Source: Nocardia terpenica (GTDB taxonomy: Bacteria; Actinomycetota; Actinomycetes; Mycobacteriales; Mycobacteriaceae). From it: a stretch of 64,000 nt of DNA. The position numbers and the translations under genes are program-made. Each line of letters opens with the position of its first letter. Within the stretch, counting starts at the first letter, position 1. Shown here piece after piece: positions 7,800 through 16,664 of the stretch. The notes beneath the pieces are model-generated. The model saw only the letters and a list, made by a program, of their open reading frames with translations, had not been told where the DNA came from and searched no databases. The stretch covers positions 248,001 to 312,000 of the forward strand of contig NZ_JABMCZ010000005.1 in assembly GCF_013186535.1 (NCBI RefSeq), given 5' to 3'.

Positions 7800-10061
7800 A
7801 TGACGAAATCCCTTGCAGCACCGGAAATGTCGACGACGACCGAGCGAGTTCGCCTGGCGGTCACCGGCATGTCGTGCGCGGCCTGCTCGGCGCGGGTGGA
7901 GAAGGCGCTCAACAGGCTCGACGGCGTGACCGCCAGCGTCAACTTCGCCACCGGCATCGCGACCGTGGACGCGCCCACCGAATTCGGCCCGGATCGGTTG
8001 TGCGAGACCGTGATCGAGGCGGGATACGGGGCCGAACCGGCGACCCGCGCGGTGGCGGTCGACACCGGACCGGAGGATCGGGTCGCCGCGGATCTGTTCC
8101 GGCGGCTGGTGGTGGCGCTGCTGCTGTTCTTCCCGCTGGCCGACCTGTCCATCATGTTCGCGACCGTCCCGAGCACGAGAATCACGGGCTGGCAGGTGAT
8201 TTTGCTGGTGCTGGCGCTGCCGATCGTGGTGTGGTCGGCGGCGCCGCTGCACCGGCGGGCGCTGGCCGGGTTGCGCACCGGCTCGACGAGCATGGAAACG
8301 CTGGTGTCGCTGGGTGTTACGGCGGCGACGCTGTGGTCGATCGTGACGCTGTTCGCGCGCCCGGCGCCGGTGCGGGAGTCGCACGGGGTGTGGGCGGCCA
8401 TTCTGGGCGCGGACTCCATCTATCTCGAAGTCGCGGGCGGTGTCACGGTTTTCGTGCTGGCGGGCCGGTATTTCGAGGCCCGGGCGCGGCGGCGGGCCGG
8501 TGGCGCGCTGCGGGCGCTGGCGGCGCTGGGCGCCAAGGACGTGACCGTGCTGACCCCGGCGGGAGACGAAATCACCATCCCGGTCGAGGAACTCACCGAG
8601 GGTCGCCGTTTCCTGGTGCGGCCCGGTGAGACGGTGGCCACCGACGGTCTGGTCGTCGAGGGCGGCTCCAGTATCGATGCCAGCGCCATGACCGGTGAGT
8701 CGACGCCGGTGGAGGTCGGTCCCGGCGGCGCGGTGATCGGCGGAACGGTGTGCCTGACCGGGCGGCTGGTGGTGGAGGCCGGTGCGGTCGGCGAGGACAC
8801 CCGGTTGGCGGGCATGATCCGGCTGGTCGAGGAGGCACAGGCGGGCAAGGCCGCGCTGCAGCGGCTCGCGGACCGGATCGCGGGCGTGTTCGTGCCCGCG
8901 GTGCTGACGGTGACGGTGCTGACGCTGGCCGGATGGTTGGTCGCGGGCGCGGGGATCGACCGGTCGGTGGGGGCGGCGCTGGCGGTGCTGGTGATCGCGT
9001 GCCCGTGTGCGCTCGGGCTGGCCACGCCGACCGCGCTCATGGTCGCCTCCGGCCGCGGCGCGCAGCTGGGGATCTTCATCAAGGGGCAGCAGGCGTTGGA
9101 GACCAGCCGCACCGTGGACACGGTGGTGTTCGACAAGACCGGCACGCTGACCGAGGGCGAGATGACCGTCGTCGCGGTGCATACCGACGATACCGTCGCC
9201 TCCGAGGCCGAGATCCTCGCTCTCGCAGGCGGTGTGGAGTCCGGGTCCGAGCATGCGGTGGCCGCCGCGATCACCGCGCACGCGCGGGCCCGGCATCCGG
9301 AGTTGCCGCCGGTGTCGGAGTTCGAGGCGCTGCCCGGGCTGGGCGCGCGCGGCATCGTCGACGGGCGCGCGGCGCTCATCGGGCGGCCCGCGCTGATCGA
9401 GGCGCAGGCGATCACGGTGCCCGCCGCGCTGAGCCGGGCGCTGGACCGCGAGCAGCGCCACGGCCGGACCGCCGTCTACTTCTGCCTCGACGGGCGCGCG
9501 GTCGCGGTGATCGCGGTCGCGGATACGGTGCGGCCGAGCGCGGCGGGGGCGGTGGCGCGGCTGCATCGGATGGGTCTGCGCACGCTGCTGCTGACCGGCG
9601 ACAATGCCTGTGCCGCACAGGCCATCGCGGACGAGATCGGTATCGCCGAGGTGATCGCGGAGGTGCTGCCGGAGGGCAAGGTCGACGTGGTGCGCCAGTT
9701 GCAGGACGGCGGGCGGCGGGTCGCCATGGTCGGCGACGGCATCAACGACGGGCCCGCGCTGGCCGCCGCCGATCTCGGTCTGGCGATCGGGCGCGGCACC
9801 GATGTCGCGATCGGGGCGGCCGACATCATTCTGGTGCGCGACGACCTGGCCGCGGTGCCCGATTCCATCGAGCTCGCGCACGCCACGCTGCGCACCATTC
9901 GCGGCAATATGCTGTGGGCGTTCGGCTACAACGTGGCCGCGATCCCGGTCGCGGTCGCCGGTGTGCTCAACCCGCTCATCGCGAGCGCGGCCATGGCGTT
10001 CTCGTCGTTCTTCGTGGTGTGGAACAGCCTGCGGCTGCGCAATTTCCGCGCCGGGCGCTGA
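7800..10061 (+). CDS. Copper-type P1B ATPase, CtpA/CtpB-like
   Basis: This heavy-metal-translocating P-type ATPase has 753 residues, close to M. tuberculosis CtpB. An N-terminal metal-binding domain carries GMSCAACSARVEKAL (CxxC). It is followed by transmembrane helices, the TGES actuator loop, the membrane metal-site motif CPC in IACPCALGLATPTAL, and the phosphorylation motif DKTGTLTEG. The hinge GDGINDGPALA completes the set. CPC plus the CAAC module indicates Cu(I)-class transport, and direction is not readable from sequence. It lies downstream of the isonitrile genes, just as ctpB neighbours nrp in M. tuberculosis (there in opposite orientation). Confidence 0.92.
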   Translation: MTKSLAAPEMSTTTERVRLAVTGMSCAACSARVEKALNRLDGVTASVNFATGIATVDAPTEFGPDRLCETVIEAGYGAEPATRAVAVDTGPEDRVAADLFRRLVVALLLFFPLADLSIMFATVPSTRITGWQVILLVLALPIVVWSAAPLHRRALAGLRTGSTSMETLVSLGVTAATLWSIVTLFARPAPVRESHGVWAAILGADSIYLEVAGGVTVFVLAGRYFEARARRRAGGALRALAALGAKDVTVLTPAGDEITIPVEELTEGRRFLVRPGETVATDGLVVEGGSSIDASAMTGESTPVEVGPGGAVIGGTVCLTGRLVVEAGAVGEDTRLAGMIRLVEEAQAGKAALQRLADRIAGVFVPAVLTVTVLTLAGWLVAGAGIDRSVGAALAVLVIACPCALGLATPTALMVASGRGAQLGIFIKGQQALETSRTVDTVVFDKTGTLTEGEMTVVAVHTDDTVASEAEILALAGGVESGSEHAVAAAITAHARARHPELPPVSEFEALPGLGARGIVDGRAALIGRPALIEAQAITVPAALSRALDREQRHGRTAVYFCLDGRAVAVIAVADTVRPSAAGAVARLHRMGLRTLLLTGDNACAAQAIADEIGIAEVIAEVLPEGKVDVVRQLQDGGRRVAMVGDGINDGPALAAADLGLAIGRGTDVAIGAADIILVRDDLAAVPDSIELAHATLRTIRGNMLWAFGYNVAAIPVAVAGVLNPLIASAAMAFSSFFVVWNSLRLRNFRAGR

Positions 10062-10064
10062 GCG

Positions 10065-12068
10065 TCAGCGGCGGGTGCGGGCGAGTTCGGCGAGCATGGC
10101 GTTGTAGGCGGTGAGCTCGTCGTCGTCGGGGAACGCCTCCTGGTGGCGGTCGCCGCGGACCGCGATCCGCCGGTCCGCCCGCGCCCACTGCGACAGCAGC
10201 GCGCCGACCACCAGCAGCACCGGCACCTCCCCGGAGATCCAGGCCAGGGTGCCGCCGAGGCGCTGGTCGGCGAGCACGTCGTGCATCCAGCCCAGTTGCA
10301 GTTCGGGATAGAACCCGGTGCCGATGAGGGTGTTCATCGACATGACCGCCACCCCGAAGAACGCGTGGAACGGCATGATCGCGAACAGCATTCCCAACCG
10401 GCCCAGGTGCGGGAGCCGGCGCGGGCCCGGGTCGATGCCGATGATCGCCCAGTAGTACAGGTAGCCGGTGATCAGGAAGTGGATGTTCATCAGCAGGTGT
10501 CCCCAGTGGAAGCGGATCAGCTGATCGAACAGCGAGCTGAAGTACAGCCCGTACAGCGACACCACGAACACCGCCAGCGCCACCAGCGGATTGCTGAGGA
10601 CGCGGGTGAATCGCGAATGCATCAGCGACAGCACCCATTCCCGCACGCCCGGCATGCCGCCGCGGCCCGCGGGCTCGAGCGCGCGCAGGATCAGGGTGAC
10701 GGGCGCGCCCAGCACCAACAGCACCGGGATGAACATGTTGAGCGCCATGTGCACGATCATGTGCACGCTGAACATGCCGTAGCTGTAGGCGCCGATCCCC
10801 GACGAGGTGACCAGCAGCAGTCCCCCGCATCCGGTCAGCCACGACAGGGTGCGCCAGCGCGACCACCGGTCGCCGCGACGGTGCAGCCGGACAACCCCGG
10901 ACAGATACGTGAGGGCGGCGGCGACGGCCGCGGAGCCGAGGACGATATCGAAGCGCCACCAGGTCAGCAGCCGCCACACGCTGGGCGCGAGCGGCAGGTC
11001 GAAGCCGAGGAAGACCTGCTGGGCGGTGTAGGTGCGATGCGCGAACGCCGGTGCGGGCTGCACCGCCATGGCCACCGAAATCCCCAGCCAGACAGTGCCG
11101 GTCGCGGTGGCCGCGACCACTGACCGGTGGGTCCAGGGCGATTCGGCGGGGATGCGGCCCAATCCCCAGGCCAGCAGCGCGAATCCGGCGAGCAGGACGG
11201 CGGCGGCGACGCCGAGCCAGCCGTAGACACCGCCGAATCGCGCGGGTGGGGCGAGGATCGCGGCGAGGATCACCGCCGTCGGCGCCTGCACCGCCACGCA
11301 GAGCCCGACGATGATCCGATACCGCCGCACCGCGGCGGCATAGCGCGCCATGCTCGCGGAATCGGTTGCGCGCCACCGCTGTCCGACCATGCCCCAGCTG
11401 AGCCCGGCCAGCAGCGACAATGCGATGGTGAACGGGATCACCGCACCGGTGGCGTAGTCGTGATCGGGCCCCTCCCCCGCATTGCCGACCACCGCGGGCG
11501 CGATCACCGCCACCGCACTCACCGCCGCCAGCCCGAACAGACTGTTCCACGACAGCGACAGCCGCAACAACACCGCCACCACCAACACGGCCACCGCCGC
11601 CACAATCCACGCCTTGGGCCTCTCCGCCGCCGCGATCAACGGCCCCACCGCCCCCAACCGCACGGCCCGCCCCACCGACATCCCCGCCGAATCGGCCGCC
11701 GACACCGGCACCAACGCCACACACGCCACCCCCCACACCACCGACACCCGCTCGGCAACCCGCACCCCCGCATACCCATCGGTATCCATCCGCCCCTGCG
11801 CCGTAGGCGCGGCACAAAACAGCGCATACACCAACGACCCGAGCGTGAACCCCCCCGCCAGCCCCGCCACCAGCCGCAACACCGTATAACTCAACGCCCC
11901 CACCACCCCCGGATACCCCAGACTCTGCTGCGCGTACCCCCCGTCCCCCACCGCCACGGTCACCCCCACCACCAGCACAACAGCAACCCCCACCGCCACG
12001 GCCACCACCAACCCACCCCGACCCACGCGCCCGGCCATTACCACACCACCACTCCGCACATCAGACAT
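10065..12068 (-). CDS. CopD-CtaG fusion membrane protein, Rv0102-like
   Basis: This large integral membrane protein of about 667 residues has some 14 or more hydrophobic helices. The N-terminal half looks CopD-like (copper-resistance membrane domain). The C-terminal half is CtaG/caa3-assembly-like, with SYGMFSVHMIVHMALNMFIPVLLVLGAP and the histidine-rich HWGHLLMNIHFLITGYLYYW. It ends convergently, 3 bases from the ATPase gene. M. tuberculosis Rv0102 occupies the same neighbourhood, so a role in copper handling or cytochrome oxidase metallation fits. Alternative starts are GTG 12089 and ATG 12038, and none has a decisive ribosome binding site. Confidence 0.85.
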   Translation of the reverse strand: MSDVRSGGVVMAGRVGRGGLVVAVAVGVAVVLVVGVTVAVGDGGYAQQSLGYPGVVGALSYTVLRLVAGLAGGFTLGSLVYALFCAAPTAQGRMDTDGYAGVRVAERVSVVWGVACVALVPVSAADSAGMSVGRAVRLGAVGPLIAAAERPKAWIVAAVAVLVVAVLLRLSLSWNSLFGLAAVSAVAVIAPAVVGNAGEGPDHDYATGAVIPFTIALSLLAGLSWGMVGQRWRATDSASMARYAAAVRRYRIIVGLCVAVQAPTAVILAAILAPPARFGGVYGWLGVAAAVLLAGFALLAWGLGRIPAESPWTHRSVVAATATGTVWLGISVAMAVQPAPAFAHRTYTAQQVFLGFDLPLAPSVWRLLTWWRFDIVLGSAAVAAALTYLSGVVRLHRRGDRWSRWRTLSWLTGCGGLLLVTSSGIGAYSYGMFSVHMIVHMALNMFIPVLLVLGAPVTLILRALEPAGRGGMPGVREWVLSLMHSRFTRVLSNPLVALAVFVVSLYGLYFSSLFDQLIRFHWGHLLMNIHFLITGYLYYWAIIGIDPGPRRLPHLGRLGMLFAIMPFHAFFGVAVMSMNTLIGTGFYPELQLGWMHDVLADQRLGGTLAWISGEVPVLLVVGALLSQWARADRRIAVRGDRHQEAFPDDDELTAYNAMLAELARTRR

Positions 12069-12173
12069 CTCTACGTAGTCGTCTGGCACCTACCGGAAGT
12101 TCCCGGCAACCGCACGATGCACGATCGGCCCCGACCACAGGGCAGAGCGATCCACCCTATTGGGAGACAGGGC

Positions 12174-12482
12174 CTAGTCCTCGGGGATTGCGATCCATTT
12201 CAGCGCCCATCGGTGGAGCTCGAGTAGTACGTGACTCAGCGATGCGCCTTTGTCGGTGAGCCGGTATTCGATGTGGTGGGGTGGACGATGCGTTCGATCA
12301 GGCCGTCGGCCTCGAGGTCCTCGAGTCGTTGGGACAGCAGTTCGTCGGTCATGCCCGGGATCGCGGCAGCGATGTCGCTGAAGCGGGTCGCGCCCGCGCG
12401 GATGGAGCGCAGGACGACCGCTGCCCAGCGCCGGCCGATCATCTCCGTCGCGGCCCTGAGACGGCCGGTGGCTCTTGTCACG
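12174..12482 (-). pseudogene. HxlR-family regulator, frameshifted
   Basis: The first part in one frame reads as a winged-helix HxlR regulator (MIGRRWAAVVLRSI, RFSDIAAAIPGMTDELLSQRL). The end (HIEYRLTDKGASLSHVLLEL, then HRWALKWIA) lies in another frame. The break is near 12272-12285, where the usual segment before the conserved EY.LT motif is too short. A small deletion is the simplest explanation. A sequencing error is possible, but the adjacent genes are also broken. Confidence 0.75.
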
Positions 12483-12499
12483 CGTCGGGTCGGGTGCGG

Positions 12500-13110
12500 T
12501 CATGGTCGTGATCGCACCCCGGGCCGTCCGAGTAGGGCGGTCGCCGACAGCCACAGGGCGCCCGGGTTGAGCCGGTCCGGATGCAGGGTCAGCATGGCGT
12601 CGAAAAATTCTCGCGCAGTGAGGTTTCCGTCCAGCAGTCGCCGGGCATCGGTCAGATACTGTCGCGTCTGGTCGAGGATGACGGGGCCGTCGGCGAGGGT
12701 CTTGTCCTTGTGCCCGGCGATCACGGTGCGTGGGTGCAGCGCCGCGACCGTGTCGATGGCGCGCAGCCAGGCGTCGAGTCCGCCGTTGCCGCCCTCGGCG
12801 AGGTATTGATGCACACCGTTGTAGGCGATGTCGCCCGCGACCACCAGGCCCATCGAGGGGACGTGCAGTGCGGTGGAGTCGTCGGTGTCGCTGTACCCCG
12901 CCTCCACGGCGTACAGCCGGTGCCCCTCCAACTCGAAACCGTCGGCGGGAATCGGTGCGGCGATCACCGGTGTATCGGGGATCCGGCCGGGAAACCACTT
13001 GTCCCACATCTACTCTCGAGCCGAGCCCGCGGACGCGGCCATCCGGGCGACGGCGCCCTCGGTGGCGTGGACCACGGCGCCGGGGAATCGGTCCACCAGT
13101 GCGGGTGCGC
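12500..13110 (-). pseudogene. Metallo-beta-lactamase-fold hydrolase, truncated with internal stop
   Basis: The 3' part (start codon context at 13009) encodes the second half of an MBL-fold hydrolase. It includes HVPSMGLVVAGDIAYNGVH and TVIAGHKDK, which carry later metal ligands. The same frame continues upstream (LVDRFPGAVVHATEGAVARM), but a TAG immediately precedes the internal ATG. The N-terminal HxHxDH half is absent, replaced by an unrelated regulator fragment. It is a decayed gene next to the broken HxlR regulator. HxlR and MBL genes are often paired. Confidence 0.72.
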
Positions 13111-13320
13111 CGACTCTAGAGCAGAGATACCGTCCAGTTTTACATGGAGCGCGGCGGGACCCCGAAGCCATCGCTGGGTAGTGGCTGACAAGTCGAGCAC
13201 CAGAGCGATTCTCGCCATCACCTCCTTTCCCGCTCGCCTTTTGCCGGTCTCGATCTGGGTGATCAGCGATTTCGACAGTCCCGCTTGACGATCCGATGGC
13301 CGGAGCTTCGAGGCCGCCGC
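13111..13320 (-). pseudogene. XRE-type helix-turn-helix fragment
   Basis: The minus strand reads through QAGLSKSLITQIETGKRR and VMARIALVLDL, the signature of an XRE/Cro helix-turn-helix. The N-terminal residues of the domain are missing at the transposase-remnant side, and the frame then runs into the broken hydrolase. It is interpreted as a fragment left by insertion or deletion. Confidence 0.55.
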
Positions 13321-13321
13321 T

Positions 13322-13570
13322 TTAAAGCGTATATCGACGTTTATGGTGTTTGAACCGTTGCGAGATCGGCATCCGGTTCACATCCAGCTGTTTCAGGATG
13401 CGCGACACCGCGGATCGGCTGATGGGTACGTCGTGGTGGCGCTGCAGATACATCGCGATCTTCAACGGCCCGAAGTGGAATTGCTGGTGCAGATGGAGAA
13501 TCTCAGCAACCGTCTCCGGGGGAGGCAGGTTCGGACAGCGTAGCGGGGCGCTCGACCAGCCGTCCAAGTG
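13322..13570 (-). pseudogene. Transposase remnant (integrase-type, IS481-like N-terminal region)
   Basis: This fragment ends with FGPLKIAMYLQRHHDVPISR, SAVSRILKQLDVNRMP and RFKHHKRRYTL. It matches the DNA-binding region that precedes the DDE catalytic core in IS481-like transposases. The frame stops before any catalytic residue, so the element is dead. It sits at the junction between the broken regulator/hydrolase remnants and the lower-GC accessory segment, and a past insertion here explains that junction. Confidence 0.65.
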
Positions 13571-13616
13571 CTCGAGTCGTCCGTTCTCGTGTTCGCGATC
13601 CTGGCGAAGGAAGCTG

Positions 13617-14153
13617 CTACCGATCTCGGCGCATCGACTCGATCCTGTAGGGTGGCTGCTCGCCTTCTTCGTGTACTGCAGAACCGCGAGACGCCCTGCC
13701 AAATATTTCTCGCTCCGAACAAATTTGGGCACAGTGACTCCTCCTATTCGTGTCGGGCAGCCCGGATCGTCGAGCGTGTTCATCGGTTTCTGAGTCGGCA
13801 TGCTCTGCCATCAACTCCAGCGCTTCGGCCAAGACGTGGTTCAGCCCTCGAGCCCCGTCAGCATTGATCTCACCGTCGCCAACAACGCCGGTGTCGATAA
13901 TAAAATCGGGCGGATCACTCTGCGTGCCACCGATGCGCAGATATTCGGCGGCGCTCATCATGACGGTGCCGTGATCGGTACCTGGGATCGGAAACACACG
14001 CCAATGCAGGCGCATCTGGACACCGTCGCCAACGTCGTCCTCCCAGTGGTGGCCGGCAGGGCGTTCGCACCAGGGAGGACAGGGCTCCAGCGACATAGAC
14101 TCCGCTGGAGCCCTGCGAGCGATACCTCTAGAAATCGCCGACTGGTCGGTCAT
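13617..14153 (-). CDS. Small hypothetical protein, DUF6907-like
   Basis: This is a 178-residue protein of unknown function. The recognisable part is CPPWCERPAGHHWEDDVGDG followed by LHWRVFPIPG, similar to the small actinobacterial DUF6907 family (CPxWC, then histidine and acidic residues). The end (ARRSGLPDTNRRSHCAQICS onward) lies in transposon-remnant DNA and may be an artificial extension, so the original stop was probably lost. ATG 14153 is chosen because the conserved part lies just after it. It is downstream of another small gene on the same strand. Confidence 0.5.
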   Translation of the reverse strand: MTDQSAISRGIARRAPAESMSLEPCPPWCERPAGHHWEDDVGDGVQMRLHWRVFPIPGTDHGTVMMSAAEYLRIGGTQSDPPDFIIDTGVVGDGEINADGARGLNHVLAEALELMAEHADSETDEHARRSGLPDTNRRSHCAQICSEREIFGRASRGSAVHEEGEQPPYRIESMRRDR

Positions 14154-14182
14154 AGCATTTCGTCGCTGCGTAGTTGGGAAAG

Positions 14183-14410
14183 TCAGGCTAGAGAAAGAGC
14201 ACCGGGCAATGGTGAGTGTTCGCGTTGCAGAAGATTGAGTTGTTGCAACTCGCATTCCATTGCGCGGGCCGCATAGTGGTAGCCGCTGGCATGGAGCACG
14301 GCGAGCCGCAGGATCACTGCATCGAGACCATGGACAGCGATGATGTCGAATAGACCGGCCCGGTGATCGAGCACCCCACGCGCAGTTGGCGAAACCCCAT
14401 CAATGACCAT
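14183..14410 (-). CDS. Small hypothetical protein
   Basis: This short gene encodes 75 residues (MVIDGVSPTARGVLDHRAGL onward). No domain is recognised. The start is well supported by AGGAG six bases before ATG 14410. It precedes the DUF6907-like gene by 29 bases on the same strand, so they are probably co-transcribed. Such pairs of small proteins, one of them DUF6907-like, are common in actinobacterial accessory regions. Confidence 0.5.
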   Translation of the reverse strand: MVIDGVSPTARGVLDHRAGLFDIIAVHGLDAVILRLAVLHASGYHYAARAMECELQQLNLLQREHSPLPGALSLA

Positions 14411-15305
14411 ATCAGCTCCTGTAAACAGCAATAGTTGGCACTGCGAGGCCCTTCACATCCGAATGGCCCCGCGAGCGGCAGTCGCGATCGCTCGGCTACA
14501 TCCTCGTACGCGAACTTGGCGTGGGGCCGCCCCGAACTCGTTGCGCCGCATACCGCTGGCAGCAGTCCGGAGCAGCGGACCGATCCCACCCCTCGATACC
14601 GCCGGGATCGGCACACTATACGGAAGCTCCGAAGTATCGCGCCCACAGTGGACAAGCCTGGATGTCAGCGACGCTACGCGTCCCCGAACTCACCCCATCT
14701 CGATGCGAGCCCCTTCCATGAATACTTCGCTTTCGAGGCGGAGTACCTGTCCGCCTTGGATATTCAGTCTTCTCGGGCGCCACCCGCTGTGTCAATGCAC
14801 TCTTTGTGCAAAACGCTTTCCGTCTCCCACATGCCAGGACCTTCGTACATTTTCACAATTTGTGCAAAGTTGGCCGACACCTCACCAGCAGCCCTCACCC
14901 GAGGTCAGCCGACAATCCTCTAGCCGCGAAATCCCTTGCGGCACAGATCTGTTGGATCCCTTCGAACGTGGCTGTCAACAGCTTTCGCGCCGTATCCAGA
15001 GATCGCATCAGGGCCCTCAGCTGGCGATTTGTCGCCACGATCAGCCCCTGCCTGCATCTGCAACGAAAGAGTTTGCACAAAGAGTGCATTGACATTACGC
15101 GATTCACGCTACGAGACTGATTGTCGAGGTAGGCATCGGTTCCTACCCGGCAGGCGGCGTGTTGCCAGAGAGTACTGGCCGCGCGATGGGAAGGGCGTGC
15201 GTGCATCCTGACTGTCGCACTCACCGCAGGCTTGCCGTCCGGATCAGCAATCGTGTACCGGCGCGGGCCGTTGTCGGCCCGCGCCCAGCATCTGGAGTAA
15301 CGAAG
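14411..15305. other. Gene-poor region upstream of the P450
   Basis: No open frame here has convincing codon usage or domains. Apart from the inverted repeat, I see only the ribosome binding site GGAG upstream of the P450 GTG at 15306. The promoter for the P450 is probably in the right part of this gap. Confidence 0.4.
14764..15120. repeat. Perfect 23-bp inverted repeat pair with conserved flanking heptamer
   Basis: Positions 14790-14812 and 15072-15094 are exact reverse complements of 23 bp, each containing TTTGCACAAAG and a TTGACA hexamer. Outward from both, exactly 19 bases away, lies the same heptamer AGACTGA (15114-15120 on plus, 14770-14764 on minus). A third partial copy, TTTGTGCAAA, is at 14859-14868. 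The outward-pointing TTGACA plus conserved downstream heptamer could be divergent promoters or the ends of a small mobile element. Confidence 0.7.
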
Positions 15306-16664
15306 GTGTCGGAGCGAACCTCATCCATCAAACCCGCGTCATCAGCAACTCGCCTGCCCGGCGCACTCCCTTTACTCGGCCACATGTTGCGGTTCCGCAA
15401 CCACCTCGACTTATTGACGTCCATGCCGGCACACGGAGAACTCGTCGAACTCCGCGTCGGCCCCGCACGAATCCTCATGGCGTGTACAGCAGAGCTGGCG
15501 CACGAACTTCTTTCCAACGGTGAGCGATTCGACAAGGGCGGCCAGTTCTTCGATCGCGCGAAAGAGGTGGTCGGCAACAGCCTGACCACTTGTAGCCATA
15601 ACGAACATCGCCGACAGCGCCGACTTGTCCAGCCCGCCTTCCACAGGGCCCGCATGCCCGGCTACGCCACCCAGATGAGCATGGAAATCGCCACTACGTT
15701 CGGTGCGTGGCGGCACGGAGATACCGTCGACATCACCGCCGAAACCAATACGCTGGTAGCTAAAATCCTGGCCAGGACCGTGTTCCCACACAGCGTGTCA
15801 CCCAGCGCGCTCGGCCGAATCATCGATGACATCGACACTCTCGTCGCTGTGGCCGCCAGACGAATGGTCGTCCCGCCAGCACTGCACCGGATCCCGACGC
15901 CCGGCAACCGCCGCTACGAGGCAGCGAACCGGCGCCTGCGCGACCTGATGGTCCGAACCGCGAACACTGCCGACCGCAGCGCGAACAGCGATCACGGCGA
16001 CGACCTCCTATCGATCCTGTTGTCCACCCGCGACATTGGGGAGTGTCTGACTCATACCGAGATCGTCGATCAACTGCTGCTGTTCCAGGTCGCCGGAATC
16101 GACACCACCGCTACCGCGCTGGCCTGGGCACTGTACCTGGTAGCCACCCATCCCGAGGTCGAGCAACGACTTCACGCCGAAGTCGACGACACCCTCGCCG
16201 GCAGCCACGTTGCCACACACAAACATCTGCCCGGACTGCAGTACACCCGGCAGATCGTCAACGAAACACTGCGCAGATATCCACCGGTGTGGTTCCTCAC
16301 GCGTACCGCGATGACCGACACCCAACTCGGCACGTACGTCATCCCGGCCGGCACCACACTCGCGGTCAGCCCGTACCTTCTCCACCACCGGCCCGACCTG
16401 TATCCGTCCCCCTTTCGATTCGACCCCGATCGGTGGGGATCGGGCAAACCGCCGGCGGGCGTGTACATTCCCTTCGGATACGGTGCTCGTCGGTGCATAG
16501 GCGAGCATTTCGCATTGACCGAGCTGATCCTCGCTCTAGCGTCTGTCGCTGCCCGATGGCGTCTACGCCTGGCCCGCGCCGATCATCGGCCTCGCCCTCG
16601 ATTAGCAGCCAGTCTCAGGCCGCCACAGCTGCCCATGACTGTCTCCAGGAGAACCCCGGACTAA
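15306..16664 (+). CDS. Cytochrome P450
   Basis: This heme monooxygenase has 452 residues. The I-helix motif AGIDTT starts near residue 263, the ExxR motif is ETLR at 320-323, and the heme loop is PFGYGARRCIGE with the cysteine at residue 397. The N-terminus (LPGALPLLGHMLRFRNHLDL) resembles the terpenoid-oxidising CYP183-like group, but the substrate is unknown. No terpene synthase, ferredoxin or reductase gene is nearby, so redox partners must be encoded elsewhere. GTG 15306 has GGAG 8 bases upstream. The gene overlaps the convergent regulator by 4 bases. Confidence 0.9.
   Translation: MSERTSSIKPASSATRLPGALPLLGHMLRFRNHLDLLTSMPAHGELVELRVGPARILMACTAELAHELLSNGERFDKGGQFFDRAKEVVGNSLTTCSHNEHRRQRRLVQPAFHRARMPGYATQMSMEIATTFGAWRHGDTVDITAETNTLVAKILARTVFPHSVSPSALGRIIDDIDTLVAVAARRMVVPPALHRIPTPGNRRYEAANRRLRDLMVRTANTADRSANSDHGDDLLSILLSTRDIGECLTHTEIVDQLLLFQVAGIDTTATALAWALYLVATHPEVEQRLHAEVDDTLAGSHVATHKHLPGLQYTRQIVNETLRRYPPVWFLTRTAMTDTQLGTYVIPAGTTLAVSPYLLHHRPDLYPSPFRFDPDRWGSGKPPAGVYIPFGYGARRCIGEHFALTELILALASVAARWRLRLARADHRPRPRLAASLRPPQLPMTVSRRTPD

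Noticed and set aside
14403..15092. A 229-codon plus-strand frame and overlapping small frames upstream of the P450
   Set aside because: No ribosome binding site, poor codon usage and no domain. They run through the inverted repeats in both orientations.
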